A DNA stretch of 64,000 bases from CAMDKS01 sp964402975. Its GTDB lineage: Bacteria; Bdellovibrionota_B; Oligoflexia; Oligoflexales; RGVZ01. The notes under the pieces were generated by a model that saw nothing but the letters and a program-made list of their open reading frames with translations, was not told the DNA's origin and searched no databases. Location: NCBI GenBank assembly GCA_964402975.1, contig CAYOEM010000005.1:88269-152268 (forward strand), in the 5' to 3' direction. The position numbers and the translations under genes were made by a program. Positions 36,014 through 46,012 of the stretch are shown one piece after another (the first letter of the stretch is position 1; each line of letters starts with the position of its first letter).

Positions 36014-37692
36014 CTATTGCTTGAATCCCACCGAGATCGACTCAATTCCGAGCAAGGTCGACTCGTTGTTTAATTGCGTTAATTTAACATCAACGAACTC
36101 ATATTTCCCCTCTTTACAGCTCCCCACAGCTAGCGGAGTACCTTGATCAGAGGAGAAAACAGTGCCCACATCTTCGAAAGCAGGCTTATTCTGAGCATTA
36201 CTGTAACAGCGCGCCTCAAGCTTTAAACTTTTCCACGGCACACTGAGATTTCCACCTGATGATGCCAGCGTTGGTATCCATTTAAACACGGCAGCTTTAA
36301 TTGGCTTTTTGCCATCGTACTTTGGCATTTCAACAGGTTTAAATGTTTGCTCAGATTGATTGATGTACAATGTAGCACCGGTAAAATCCGTATACATATA
36401 AGGGTCTCCACCGGCATNNNNNNNNNNNNNNNNNNNNNNNNNNNNNNNNNNNNNNNNNNNNNNNNNNNNNNNNNNNNNNNNNNNNNNNNNNNNNNNNNNN
36501 NNNNNNNNNNNNNNNNNATGTACAATGTAGCACCGGTAAAATCCGTATACATATAAGGGTCTCCACCGGCATTTCCCACTCGCACGGCTTCGATACCACT
36601 TTTCAGATTTGTCTTATCTTTTAGTCGCATCAAATAAATGTCTCCCGAGTGCCGAACTAGACCGACGATCCTTCCGTCACGAAGAGGGCTCATGGGACCA
36701 ACTCCAGCCCCGGGGATCGGCGTGTAGCTTGTAAAATTGGTGCAGTTTCTTTCGATTGTCAGACACTTTCGATCGATCACAACAATCTGAGCGCCTTGAC
36801 TGAACCAAACAGAGTCCGAGGCTTTGTCGTAGGCTGACGTGTAACCGGAGCCATTATAGACGTTACCGTACGAATCTCCAGACATCGCGTAGGAGGTCTT
36901 AACAGTCCCCATGGAGTATGCCGACACACCTGGGGTCATTGATCTAAAATTTGCGTTGGGCGCCGTTGTATTGATGCTGGCAGCTTGGTAAGTTTTCAGA
37001 TCAAGACCAGCCATGTGTGAAAACTGCGAATAAAATATTTTCTGCTGCTGGTCGATGAAGCAGCTGTAGCCCCACGTGCCGATCATGTTGATTTTTCCTC
37101 GCTTACTAGGAGCGCCATTCCATAGCGGAGCGTATGGGGGCTTGTCATCCATCGGGTACTCAACGAATTCACCACTACCCCAGCCGGCTAACATAAATCG
37201 TTTACCGTCTTTCATATAAGATACAACACAGATCCGAGATGCCGCGCCAATATTTTTACTGGAAACCACAAGGGGCTTCTCTGGATCTACGAAGTATAAA
37301 TTTGGGTATCGAGCTCCTAAAAATCCACCTTCCGTCACATAGGACCTCATTCCACCCTGACCACCGCCACCACCAAGCCACATCTTTTGATCAGTTACTT
37401 TATCGTTATCAATTACCAGTCTCTTGATTACACCATTGGTGGTGGCTGTCCAAATTCTTGAATTTTGGGCAGCCTCAATCTTTTTTTCACCTGCAAATTC
37501 CATGTCGAGACTGGTTGGCGTATTAGTTTTTGGCTTAGGCTTGGTCTTTGGCTTCATGGCGCCTCTGGATGCACCGCCAGAAAAATTCGCGCTATCACAC
37601 GACGCCGTCAGCGCCAATAAAGCGCACAAGGAAACCACACTGGTCATACGCACAGCCATCAAACTTAAAAGATTTTTGTACGACTGCACCAT
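36014..37692 (-). CDS. Lipoprotein of unknown function, possibly beta-propeller (interrupted by scaffold gap)
   Basis: A lipoprotein (lipobox LTASC) with a Lys/Pro-rich linker (MKPKTKPKPKTNTP) and then a body with propeller-like strands (SRIWTATTNGVIKRLVID, WFSQGAQIVVIDRK, DGRIVGLVRHSGDIYLMRL). AGGTGA precedes the ATG. The sequence is broken at 36418-36517 by 100 Ns flanked by an exact 55-base duplicate. Removing one copy and the Ns (155 bases) puts both parts into one frame: ...NAGGDPYMYTDFTGATLY joins INQSEQTF... The real protein is then about 507 residues, ending GIESISVGFKQ. Function is unknown. Confidence 0.75.
36363..36572. other. Scaffold gap (100 N) flanked by an exact 55-base duplicate
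   Basis: The 55 bases at 36363-36417 are repeated exactly at 36518-36572, with 100 Ns between. This is the mark of two contig ends that share an assembly overlap and were joined by a fixed-size gap instead of being merged. Confidence 0.9.
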
Positions 37693-37701
37693 GAAGTCAC
37701 C

Positions 37702-38286
37702 TCACAACGACATCGACTGAATAACGACACGGTAGCCTCCAACCTCAGACCAGTTGGATCCCCAGCTTGTAAACTCCACTTCTTTCCCGTCGTCGGCTGT
37801 GACGGTTACGGATAAGGCTTCGCGAAATGCGTTGGTGAACTCGCTCCCACAAACCAATGTCATCCCTGAATACATAGTTAATAAATCTTTTAGATCGCTG
37901 CGTATGCCTCTGCATTCATCAGTTTCATTAAGTTTTTTGATCCGGTCCAGGGTGTAGACGTCTTTAAAACCGGGCTTGCCCGTTAGACTAATAGATTTGA
38001 AAGCTAATTCGTCCTTGCTCACGCTCATCGTCGCCACGCCGCTACGGGTACTCGATAGATCCGATACGCGAGCAAGTTTAATGATTGTCGCTCGCGTTAG
38101 CAGAGTCTCGGCATGAATGTTCAATGGAAACTGAGAAGGCGCATCTGGCATGACCACAAACTTCTGACCGATAGGTGGCGCCGCAAAGGGGTCACTCCAG
38201 GCGGCACTGCATCCGGTTAGCAAAAACCCCAAGCCAATAAGTCGTAACTTGTTAGCAATCTCAAACGCATGTCGGACGTTCAGCAT
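37702..38286 (-). CDS. Lipoprotein of unknown function
   Basis: A 194-residue lipoprotein with lipobox LLTGC. The start is the ATG at 38286, because GGGAGG lies just before it; longer in-frame starts would bury the signal sequence. The mature part includes FVVMPDAPSQFPLNIHAETL and two Cys (DECRGI, LVCGSE) that could pair. It lies ten bases upstream of the propeller-like lipoprotein gene on the same strand, so they probably form an operon. No family was recognised. Confidence 0.68.
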   Translation of the reverse strand: MLNVRHAFEIANKLRLIGLGFLLTGCSAAWSDPFAAPPIGQKFVVMPDAPSQFPLNIHAETLLTRATIIKLARVSDLSSTRSGVATMSVSKDELAFKSISLTGKPGFKDVYTLDRIKKLNETDECRGIRSDLKDLLTMYSGMTLVCGSEFTNAFREALSVTVTADDGKEVEFTSWGSNWSEVGGYRVVIQSMSL

Positions 38287-38400
38287 TGCAAGCCTCCCAT
38301 ACCTCATACAGAGATATCGGAAGATGGGTGTAAGCACGTTAGAAATCTAATAAAAACTCATTGATTTCAATTAGTTAAAGATACAGATACCATCCTCGTT

Positions 38401-38889
38401 TCACGCCTGGTAGCGAATCTCCGTTATCACGTATTCAACCGCACCTTTTGGGGCATTAACCTCAATGGTGTCATCAATTTTTTTACCGAGGAGAGCTCTC
38501 GCAATTGGTGAGCTTAAGGAGATTCTGTTTTTGGTGATATCGGCTTCAAGATCTCCCACCACCCGATAGGTCTTCTGATCGCCCGTGTTTTCATCTTGAA
38601 CGGTAACAAAAGCACCAAAACGGACCTGATTTGCAGCGTCAGCATCCGCTGAGAAGTCGATTATATTGGCGCGACTTAAATTCCCCTCGAGTTCGGCAAT
38701 TCGACCCTCGATGAAACCCTGGCGTTCACGCGCCGCGTGATACTCCGCGTTTTCGCTTAGATCACCATGCGCCCGAGCGTCCGCAATATCTTGAATAACC
38801 TTTGGACGATCAATTTGCTTGAGGCGATGAAGCTCGTCCTGCAGGATCTGGTAGCCATCTTTTGTGAATGGAATTAACTCTTCAGCCAT
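38401..38889 (-). CDS. greA: Transcription elongation factor GreA
   Basis: A 162-residue factor that rescues backtracked RNA polymerase by stimulating transcript cleavage. The start is MAEELIPFTKDGYQILQDEL. The coiled-coil tip carries the acidic pair in ADARAHGDLSENAEYHAA. The C-terminal domain ends LGKKIDDTIEVNAPKGAVEY. The frame continues upstream to 39267, but those 126 residues have no GreA counterpart and overlap the FadL-like gene, so the ATG at 38889 is taken. Confidence 0.96.
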   Translation of the reverse strand: MAEELIPFTKDGYQILQDELHRLKQIDRPKVIQDIADARAHGDLSENAEYHAARERQGFIEGRIAELEGNLSRANIIDFSADADAANQVRFGAFVTVQDENTGDQKTYRVVGDLEADITKNRISLSSPIARALLGKKIDDTIEVNAPKGAVEYVITEIRYQA

Positions 38890-38958
38890 AATCGACAGAG
38901 TCCTTTTTAAAGTCACAGCCATTTCAAGTACAAAACCCGTTGGCTCTTGAAACACTGA

Positions 38959-38974
38959 CGGGGCCAACGCCCCG
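38959..38974 (-). terminator. Hairpin between the FadL-like gene and greA
   Basis: CGGGGC at 38959-38964 and GCCCCG at 38969-38974 form a perfect six-pair stem with loop CAAC, about 65 bases after the FadL-like stop. On the minus strand no clean T-tract follows, so termination is uncertain. Confidence 0.4.
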
Positions 38975-39037
38975 ATTGTGAACAAAGATGTAGGACACAC
39001 TAACCTAAAAAACGAGCAAACACAATTGCTTATCTGA

Positions 39038-40315
39038 TTAGAAGCTGTGCGTCGCAGAGAACCCAAGTGTATAAGCCAAAGCCTCGACGTCCTGCAGTGT
39101 GGATTCCGTAGCATTTTTTTGAGATTTTCCCTTACCTTGCTGCACGACAATACCCGCAGAAACTTGACTGTTGGGTTGGGCCCAGGCAAAAAACAGACTA
39201 GATCCGATGTAGTCAATGTGATCGGGCTGACCTTTTTTCGAGGTCGTCGGCACCGGAGTGGCATCATTATTGGTGAACAATCCGAAGCGGACCGGCACCG
39301 CGGCCGTCAGGTAATACTCTGTCCCGACACTGTAATTTAAAACGCTCTCACGGTAGTACAGCTTTTTAGTGACATCACTCATGTTAGAAACTTCCTCGTG
39401 CCAATCCAAATCGGATGTTACCAAAAGTCTCGGTGATGCAAACCAGGCAATACCCGTTCGTATCTCGAGTGGCATAGCACCCAAGGGATTACTACTACTG
39501 GCAGTAAAGGGCTCCGCATCAATCGTATTACCAACCACCTGGACCTTATCGACAACCTGTGAGTACTTTTGCGAAGCGAAACTTCCGCTGCGCACTAATG
39601 CTCCCAGCGATATTTGACTGGCCGGCGCCCATTGGACGCCAAAGCCAAACTGGGCACCATGGGCAACCAAACTCTCCCGCACGCTTTGCGCCAAGTATTG
39701 CGGTCCGGACGTGATGGTATAATTTTGAGAAACTTGGGTTAGCTCATCGACTTTCACATAGCCCAGCGACAGACCCAGACCCAGTGATGGGGACACCCGG
39801 TAGCCCAGCGCGCCGGTAGCCCCGAAGGTTGCGGCACGAATATTGGCCGCTCGATGAAATCTCTGTAACGCTCCAATCCCACTCTTAAGGTCATCTTGAT
39901 CCTTGAGCTCGGTATCAAGAGTATAATAAGCGAACCCTCCAACCAAACCCGGCGCAAATTTATCAAGCTTTTGCATCACACCAAAAAAAGGCGCAAACGC
40001 TCCACCACTTTCTTCCTTAAAGTCACTGATACCTAAAAATGCTTTCTTGAATGTGATTTTTTTACTGTAAAAAGCGTTCGCAGAACCTGAAATGTCGTTT
40101 GACTGCGCAAAAGCCAATCCACCGGGATTGTAGAAAACACCCGACGCATCGTCAGAAACGGCCGTATAAGCGCCACCCAATCCCTGCGCTCTTTCGCCCG
40201 TGATAACGTTGCGGTAATGCATCTGATCGGCATAAGCCAAATGTGCCGATGCCATCACCGTAAGTGCACCCACCACATAAATCACCCGATTTTTGGATCT
40301 CGAGATTTTCATCAT
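39038..40315 (-). CDS. OmpP1/FadL-type outer-membrane protein
   Basis: A 425-residue outer-membrane transport barrel. A signal peptide (cleavage near AYA-DQ) is followed by GERAQGLGGAYTAVSDDASG and FYNPGGLAFA, the N-terminal hatch signature of the FadL/TodX/OmpP1 family, and the protein ends in TLGFSATHSF with a terminal Phe. Such proteins pass hydrophobic molecules across the outer membrane. The ATG overlaps the TAA of the M48 gene (TAATG), so the two are translationally coupled. Confidence 0.85.
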   Translation of the reverse strand: MMKISRSKNRVIYVVGALTVMASAHLAYADQMHYRNVITGERAQGLGGAYTAVSDDASGVFYNPGGLAFAQSNDISGSANAFYSKKITFKKAFLGISDFKEESGGAFAPFFGVMQKLDKFAPGLVGGFAYYTLDTELKDQDDLKSGIGALQRFHRAANIRAATFGATGALGYRVSPSLGLGLSLGYVKVDELTQVSQNYTITSGPQYLAQSVRESLVAHGAQFGFGVQWAPASQISLGALVRSGSFASQKYSQVVDKVQVVGNTIDAEPFTASSSNPLGAMPLEIRTGIAWFASPRLLVTSDLDWHEEVSNMSDVTKKLYYRESVLNYSVGTEYYLTAAVPVRFGLFTNNDATPVPTTSKKGQPDHIDYIGSSLFFAWAQPNSQVSAGIVVQQGKGKSQKNATESTLQDVEALAYTLGFSATHSF

Positions 40316-41256
40316 TACTTGGAATCCTTTCCTCTGTTCACAAGATCGGCCCGCGCCGTATCAAACCTTTCTTTACCAATCGCGCCGACGATCTGATCGG
40401 CGCCTAGACGATTTAGAGCATCAGCTATGACTTTTCTGCGATCAGGAATCGATGGATGCGTCATATCCATAACTGTTTTGTCGTTATCTTTCTTCTTCTT
40501 CGCAGCTAAACGCTCAAGAAAACGATCGAGAGCTCTGGGCTCATAGCCTGCTCTGATAGCATATTTAACACCCTCTCGATCAGCCTCAAATTCAAGATCT
40601 TTATCGAGGCCTTTCTCGAGTAAAAGGTTCATTCCCGCCTTCGCAGCCTGCAAAATACCCATGCCCGCGCCACTCGCCGTGGTCATAAGCTTCGCCAATG
40701 CCGATCCACTCTCGTTGACCTCTGGTTCAGGCCTCATTCTCGCTCTAGAAAATTTATCGGGTCGCCGTCGTGCGCTTGCTTCCGCCTGTGTGCGCTCAAC
40801 CTGATCCTTACTCATGGAACGTAGAGCGTTAAACATATGTTTTTTCCCAACATGAGCCGTCTCATGCCCGAGAATCGCCGCAAGTTCGGCCTCGTTTACC
40901 GCCGCCTCAAGAACGCCGCGCGTGACCAAAACATAGCCGCCAGGACACGCGAATGCATTAACCGAATCCGAGTCGAGTATTCCAAACATATAGCGACGAT
41001 CTGGATAATCGCCACTTTTTGCCACATAGCTTCCCACGGTATTCACGTAGTTTTTGAGGCCAGTATCCTGATATTCACCGTAAAATGTCAACAATCGACC
41101 GGCCATGTTACGACCGACTTCCACTTCAGCCTTGTAGTCATCAAGAATAAGTTGTTCAGATTTGCTGAGGCTAGTTGGCTCAGGTTCTGAGTTTTTTTTG
41201 GACCAGAGCGAGCAGCCTTGAAATAGCAGCAGCAAAAATACTAAAAAGGAGTTCAT
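40315..41256 (-). CDS. M48 family zinc metallopeptidase lipoprotein
   Basis: A 313-residue lipoprotein (lipobox FQGC) of family M48, similar to BepA/LoiP outer-membrane quality-control proteases. The zinc motif is HETAH (in ILGHETAHVGKKHM), and the third ligand Glu is in LEFEADREGVKYA. NAFACPGGYVLVTRGVL precedes them as usual. Start at 41256 places the lipobox correctly. It is translationally coupled to the FadL-like barrel, a possible client; that is inference. Confidence 0.9.
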   Translation of the reverse strand: MNSFLVFLLLLFQGCSLWSKKNSEPEPTSLSKSEQLILDDYKAEVEVGRNMAGRLLTFYGEYQDTGLKNYVNTVGSYVAKSGDYPDRRYMFGILDSDSVNAFACPGGYVLVTRGVLEAAVNEAELAAILGHETAHVGKKHMFNALRSMSKDQVERTQAEASARRRPDKFSRARMRPEPEVNESGSALAKLMTTASGAGMGILQAAKAGMNLLLEKGLDKDLEFEADREGVKYAIRAGYEPRALDRFLERLAAKKKKDNDKTVMDMTHPSIPDRRKVIADALNRLGADQIVGAIGKERFDTARADLVNRGKDSK

Positions 41257-41315
41257 TCTTCGTCCATCCATGGATCACTTTCCCCGCTCAGTCTTTTTTT
41301 TGAACGCTCGATTTT

Positions 41316-41822
41316 TTACTTTAGTTTACTCTCAATTTCGGCAAAAACCAGTTCTCCTTGGGCTTTAACCGAGTCATCGGAAACATGATAATCCTCGAGA
41401 GCATAAACCGCATGCAGATTTGGCCTGAGATTGGCTGCAACTCCGACCTCACTTGTGTCATCAAGGCCGCGCACACCCATCACTGAACTTCTCGTTCTAG
41501 CGCCGTCAGCAGCTGACTGACTACGCCCCTTTTTGACCGCCTCCCGCATCGCATCTGCAAGCCCCACCTTATCATCAGTCTTAACTCGAACGGCAAGTAC
41601 GCTGACAAAACCGTCTTTGCCAGAAGCCGTCTTAACCTGCCAATACATTCCCTTGCGCTCTCCAGAATTGACAGTCTCACCTTTTTTCAATTTCTGAAGA
41701 ACTGCCGAGGCTTTATCAGGCGCCGAGTAGACGTCTACATTATCCTTCTGACTTTCGACTGTTCCAGCCAAAGCCATAACCGGTAACATAACTACGCCCA
41801 TAGCAAGTGCCGTCAATTTCAT
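41316..41822 (-). CDS. Exported SH3-domain protein
   Basis: A 168-residue protein with a signal peptide (cleavage near ALA-GT). Residues about 25-85 form a bacterial SH3 domain: VDVYSAPDKASAVLQKLKKG and MYWQVKTASGKDGFVSVLAV. The C-terminal part is charged. The ATG at 41822 sits behind a strong AAGGGGGG. It lies upstream of the M48 gene on the same strand, probably in one operon with it and the barrel. Such SH3 domains often bind cell-wall peptides. Confidence 0.8.
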   Translation of the reverse strand: MKLTALAMGVVMLPVMALAGTVESQKDNVDVYSAPDKASAVLQKLKKGETVNSGERKGMYWQVKTASGKDGFVSVLAVRVKTDDKVGLADAMREAVKKGRSQSAADGARTRSSVMGVRGLDDTSEVGVAANLRPNLHAVYALEDYHVSDDSVKAQGELVFAEIESKLK

Positions 41823-42214
41823 AAAGCCCCCCTTTTCACACCTCTCGTCCATACTAAGACCTCGGACCTGTCCCTGACTATGATGACGTCATGCTTAAAA
41901 TCCAAGTTTTTCCCAATGTTACGGGCACAAATTCGGCGCGCCGAGGGTGTTTGGCACGTCGAAACCGAGTCCAACGCAGAGCCCCAATCTCGCATTAAAC
42001 CTAAGCTCTAATGATAGCATGGGCCTGGTAATAATACTCGAACCCCACAATTTGCCTAAATCACAACTTATTAAAGTTTTACCTGAAAAATCATGAATTT
42101 TCTCGAGCATCTTAATGCTGCGAAACCGTAGCAAAATCAAGCAATCAACTCTCGTGTCCGATCCGCCTTAGAGTGACTTGGAGTAAACCAGTCTCATCAA
42201 GAGGGAATTGCACC
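41823..42214. other. Intergenic region before the PilZ gene
   Basis: A 392-base divergent region between the SH3 gene and the PilZ gene. A 73-codon minus-strand frame at 41919-42140 has only a TTG start and no ribosome site, and I do not call it. Nothing else could be supported. Confidence 0.45.
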
Positions 42215-42613
42215 ATGGGACAACTAATGATCACCAGTAACATAACCCTGAACCCACCGGCTGTCCGAATGTCGCCACCCGAAGATCTACGTGTGATAGC
42301 CAGAACCATGGGAACGCCAAGTTGCTTTGAATTACAAGTTTCAAATCTTTCACGCAGCGGCATGCTACTGGAATGGGATAGCCAAAAATTCCGACTGCCA
42401 TTTCGCGAAAACACTTTGATCGAACTTGAAGTGAAGACTCAATTCAAAGGTCAACCCCGAAAAATAAACTGTCTTGCAAAGGTGGTACGGCGCAACACTG
42501 CAGGAGAGACCATGCACTACGGAATTCGAATGATTCACCATGACGAACAGGAGCATCTAAATTGGCTGTCGATGATTGCGTCACTTGAAAAAAACGTCGA
42601 CCAATCAACATAA
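42215..42613 (+). CDS. PilZ-domain-like protein
   Basis: A 132-residue cytoplasmic protein. FELQVSNLSRSGMLLEW fits the (D/N)xSxxG motif of PilZ domains, and the following strands (IELEVKTQF..., INCLAKVVRR) fit the barrel. The N-terminal RxxxR that grips c-di-GMP is not clear; LRVIARTMGTP may hold a degenerate version. The ATG at 42215 is taken because AGAGGGA is just upstream. No c-di-GMP enzymes are within the window. Confidence 0.65.
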   Translation: MGQLMITSNITLNPPAVRMSPPEDLRVIARTMGTPSCFELQVSNLSRSGMLLEWDSQKFRLPFRENTLIELEVKTQFKGQPRKINCLAKVVRRNTAGETMHYGIRMIHHDEQEHLNWLSMIASLEKNVDQST

Positions 42614-42733
42614 CGCCCCTGACTCTGCCAGACAAATGACTGGAACTTCCTTTACCGACTAAAGGTCAATTGCAAATAATTATAGACATGAGTAGCCTCT
42701 CTATTAATTCTTGACCGGTAAATTGAGGTACAC

Positions 42734-43339
42734 ATGCGACGTATACTAATAGCGATGGCGTTGGACGCTGTTCCCGCAGTCATTTTAATGCTATGCAATG
42801 GCTGTGTGTTGCAAGAAGCTAAGCAGCCGCAACCTATGCCCCCGCAACAGTCAAATTCCCAAACCGAGTCATCAACCCCAATTGAGGGTCAATCGATCAC
42901 TATAAAGCACTGTCATGATGGCGACACCTGCCAAGTCAAATTAGAGGGCGGACTTTGGTTCAGTGTCCGTCTCGCCGGAATCGACGCACCCGAAATTGGG
43001 CGTTCCAACCGCAAAAACACAACTGCCGGACAGCCTCTCGGAATCGAGTCGCGTGATGCCCTCATAAAAATCCTTAGTAGTAGCCAGAGGGTCACCATGA
43101 GCCAAATAGATCTTGACCCGTTCAACCGCCCTGTGGTCGAAATATTTGCGGACGATACATGCGTTAATCTTAAAATGCTGGAATTAGGTATGGCCGAGCG
43201 CTACCGAGGTAAGTCAAAACTCGCCAAGCATCAGACCTACGACGCCGCCGAGCAGCAAGCGAAGGCTAACCGGGTGGGAATTTGGGTACTGAAAAACTAC
43301 CAATCACCCAGCAAGTGGCGAAAAGATAGAAAAACCTAA
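42734..43339 (+). CDS. Staphylococcal-nuclease-like lipoprotein
   Basis: A 201-residue thermonuclease-family protein with a signal sequence ending in a possible lipobox (LCNGC) and a Pro/Gln-rich linker. HCHDGDTCQVKL, VRLAGIDAPEIG and the second catalytic Arg region (MAERYRGKSK) follow SNase order; the Glu in APEIG and the Arg in VRLAGID are catalytic. It would cleave nucleic acids outside the inner membrane, for example for nucleotide scavenging. It is monocistronic. Confidence 0.85.
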   Translation: MRRILIAMALDAVPAVILMLCNGCVLQEAKQPQPMPPQQSNSQTESSTPIEGQSITIKHCHDGDTCQVKLEGGLWFSVRLAGIDAPEIGRSNRKNTTAGQPLGIESRDALIKILSSSQRVTMSQIDLDPFNRPVVEIFADDTCVNLKMLELGMAERYRGKSKLAKHQTYDAAEQQAKANRVGIWVLKNYQSPSKWRKDRKT

Positions 43340-43514
43340 TTTATTTGAACCAAATCGCGAATGCCCTTTTTATTTGCACTAGCGCCTCTGATGACGGTAT
43401 GTCATGTCTTGCAATTGCAAAAAACCATCGAGCGGACCCACCATTTATATGTTAGGTAAGAAAACGTGGCTTATATGAGCCCCTTTAAAAGCTAACGCTC
43501 AGGAGAAACGCAGC

Positions 43515-45977
43515 TTGCTTACGGCTGCCCATTTAGAAAAACTCGAATGGCCGCTACTGGCCACGAAACTTGCTCTTTTTGCACAAACGACTGAGGGGCA
43601 GCAAGCATGTCATGCCCTTTTACCAAATAAGTCCGCCAGCGACATCAAACATCGCTGGTCAGAGGTCAGCTCCCTTAGAGATATCGTTAGATCTGGTTAC
43701 AAGGCTCCAATAGGAGAGCTTGACTCTCCCATCGCAATTTTTAAGGCCGCTGAAAAAGGTCAAATTCTAGAAGGAACGGACTTCCGAAAAATTCTTGGAA
43801 TTCTGGCTGCGACCAAGCGAGTCCTAGGATTTGCTGGATCGTTTGCCCCAAGATCAGAGCTTCTTCGAAACCTCAGGGGATCACTAGAACCGCTTGCGAA
43901 ACTGGCAACGTCCATTGAAAACACGGTTTCATCGGACGGCACAATCAAAGACGACGCATCGCCCGAATTATCTGCGCTCCGCCAACACAAAACAAATTTA
44001 CGCAACAGGATTGAGGACGTGCTGGCACGCATACTCGTGTCTCCTGATGTTGCGGATTATCTGCAGGACAATTTTTTTACCGTTAGAAATGACAGATATG
44101 TCATCCCCGTTCGACTCGATGGTCGTGGGCGAATTAAAGGTTTAATTATCGACACATCTGATTCCGGACAAACTTTATTTCTTGAGCCACCGGCCATCAC
44201 CCAGATGAATCAAGACCTCCATGATATCGATGTCGCCGAGAAGCTGGAGATCATCCGAATTTTACGAGACCTGAGCGCGATTGTCTCAAAAGATCTTGAT
44301 ATCATCCGACGCAACTACAATTCACTCGTCGACCTAGACATCAAAACAGCCGAGGCAAGCCTCGCTGTTGAAGTAGATGCTGGATCCGTTATCGTCGCGG
44401 AAAAACCATGCCTAAATCTTATAGGCGCAAGGCATCCTTTAATAAAAACAAGTGCCGGCAAAACCGCTCGGCCTAATACGATCGCCCTCGACGAGAGTAG
44501 CGATTCATCGCAGCGCGTGCTGATTGTATCCGGACCAAACGCGGGAGGTAAAACTGTTGTTCTCAAAACCGTTGGATTGGTCCATTTGATGGCACGTGCT
44601 GGCCTTCTGCTGCCTGTTGAGCCGACGTCAAAAATTTATTTTTTTGAAAACATACATCTAGAAATGGGTGACGCCCAAAACATTACCGCGAACCTTTCAA
44701 CATTCAGCGGACACTTAGTCGGCCTAAAGCACATCCTCGAGTCTGCCACCGAGAATGACCTTGTGCTACTTGACGAGTTAGCGACGGGGACGGAGCCTCA
44801 AACCGGATCCTCTATCGCACGCTCTATTTTGGAACATCTGGCAAATGAGAAAATAACGGCAATCGCCACCACACATTTCGATGAACTAAAAACCATGGCC
44901 CTTGAGGACCCAAGGTTTCGCAACGCTTCCATGGAGTATCAAGTCACGACATATCGACCCACATACAAACTAATACTTGACGTGCCGGGTCAAAGCTATG
45001 GTCTAGAGCTAGCAACTCAAATCGGACTGCCCAGACACATTATTGACCGTGCAAGCAACATCCGCGGTAACGGTAAAAATGCACTCGACGAGTCGATTTC
45101 TGCACTTCAACAGGCACGTCAACAAATCGAAGAGACAAGAATAAATCTCCAGGGGGAGCTTCTCGAAGCTCAGGCGGCCAAGGACCGCTGGCATTCTGAG
45201 TGCCAACTACTCGAGCAACAACGAGCGAAGGTCTCTGCCAAACTCGCCGCAAAAATCGAAAGTGATGTCGAGAATCTTCGCACACAGTTTGAAGACTCAT
45301 CCAAAGAGCTGCGCGACGCTGTTAAGACGATTCGATTCGGAGAGTCGTCGCCGGATATTGGCTACGAGAAAAAAAGGGCGGCTGAAGCCAAATTGCGAGA
45401 CCTAGAGAAAACCGCTTCGGCTCTTGCACCAACCAACCATCAAGTAAATCTACCCGGCCAACCACTTGAAGCTACCGATCTTGCTCTTGGGCTGCCAGTA
45501 TACGTATTGCCCCTCAAACGAGAGGGGACCGTCGTAAAATTCGGATCATCGGGATCGACCCCCATTGATGTTCAGGTCGGTGTTATCAAATTACGGGTGG
45601 GTTTGCTTGATCTTAGAAAAATAGCTCACACTAACGACACCCCGAAAAAAACAACCCAACAGCTACGCCAAAAGCACAAATCAGCCAATCTAGAGGCCGC
45701 CGAATCGTTACCCGAGTTCGTGCCACAAACCAATCGTAATACCATCGATCTGCGCGGATCGGACGTGGACACCGCCGTCGACAAGGCCTTGGATTTTATT
45801 GACCGATGTATGCGGCAAGATGAAACTTTCGCTGTTTTAATTCATGGGCACGGTAGTGATCGACTGAAGCAAGCCCTTCGTTCCATGCTAAAAAATAGCT
45901 GCCCTTATAGGGTCGCCTACCGCGCGGGCGCGAGTAACGAAGGCGGTGATGGCGTCACGATTGTCAAAATTGGCTAG
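43515..45977 (+). CDS. mutS2: MutS2 ATPase/endonuclease
   Basis: An 820-residue MutS2 protein. It opens LEWPLLATKLALFAQTTEGQ. The core (NDRYVIPVR), the Walker A (SGPNAGGKTVVLKTVG, about residue 340) and the Walker B (VLLDELATGTEP, about 415) follow. A long coiled coil and a C-terminal Smr nuclease domain (NTIDLRGSDVDTAVDKALDF, then HGHGSDRLKQALR) complete it. MutS2 acts on branched DNA or collided ribosomes. The start is TTG with an AGGAG site. Confidence 0.95.
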   Translation: MLTAAHLEKLEWPLLATKLALFAQTTEGQQACHALLPNKSASDIKHRWSEVSSLRDIVRSGYKAPIGELDSPIAIFKAAEKGQILEGTDFRKILGILAATKRVLGFAGSFAPRSELLRNLRGSLEPLAKLATSIENTVSSDGTIKDDASPELSALRQHKTNLRNRIEDVLARILVSPDVADYLQDNFFTVRNDRYVIPVRLDGRGRIKGLIIDTSDSGQTLFLEPPAITQMNQDLHDIDVAEKLEIIRILRDLSAIVSKDLDIIRRNYNSLVDLDIKTAEASLAVEVDAGSVIVAEKPCLNLIGARHPLIKTSAGKTARPNTIALDESSDSSQRVLIVSGPNAGGKTVVLKTVGLVHLMARAGLLLPVEPTSKIYFFENIHLEMGDAQNITANLSTFSGHLVGLKHILESATENDLVLLDELATGTEPQTGSSIARSILEHLANEKITAIATTHFDELKTMALEDPRFRNASMEYQVTTYRPTYKLILDVPGQSYGLELATQIGLPRHIIDRASNIRGNGKNALDESISALQQARQQIEETRINLQGELLEAQAAKDRWHSECQLLEQQRAKVSAKLAAKIESDVENLRTQFEDSSKELRDAVKTIRFGESSPDIGYEKKRAAEAKLRDLEKTASALAPTNHQVNLPGQPLEATDLALGLPVYVLPLKREGTVVKFGSSGSTPIDVQVGVIKLRVGLLDLRKIAHTNDTPKKTTQQLRQKHKSANLEAAESLPEFVPQTNRNTIDLRGSDVDTAVDKALDFIDRCMRQDETFAVLIHGHGSDRLKQALRSMLKNSCPYRVAYRAGASNEGGDGVTIVKIG

Positions 45978-46012
45978 CGTTCTTTAAAAGCCCAACCGGC
46001 TATACCCTGCCA

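Noticed and set aside
36347..36599. Short frames reading through the N-gap
   Set aside because: They arise only from the artificial Ns and the duplicated contig end.
38890..39267. N-terminal extension of greA
   Set aside because: It has no GreA-like sequence and overlaps the FadL-like gene on the same strand; the family start is at 38889.
41919..42140. 73-codon minus-strand frame
   Set aside because: It has only a TTG start, no ribosome site and no recognisable domain, and lies in a divergent promoter region.
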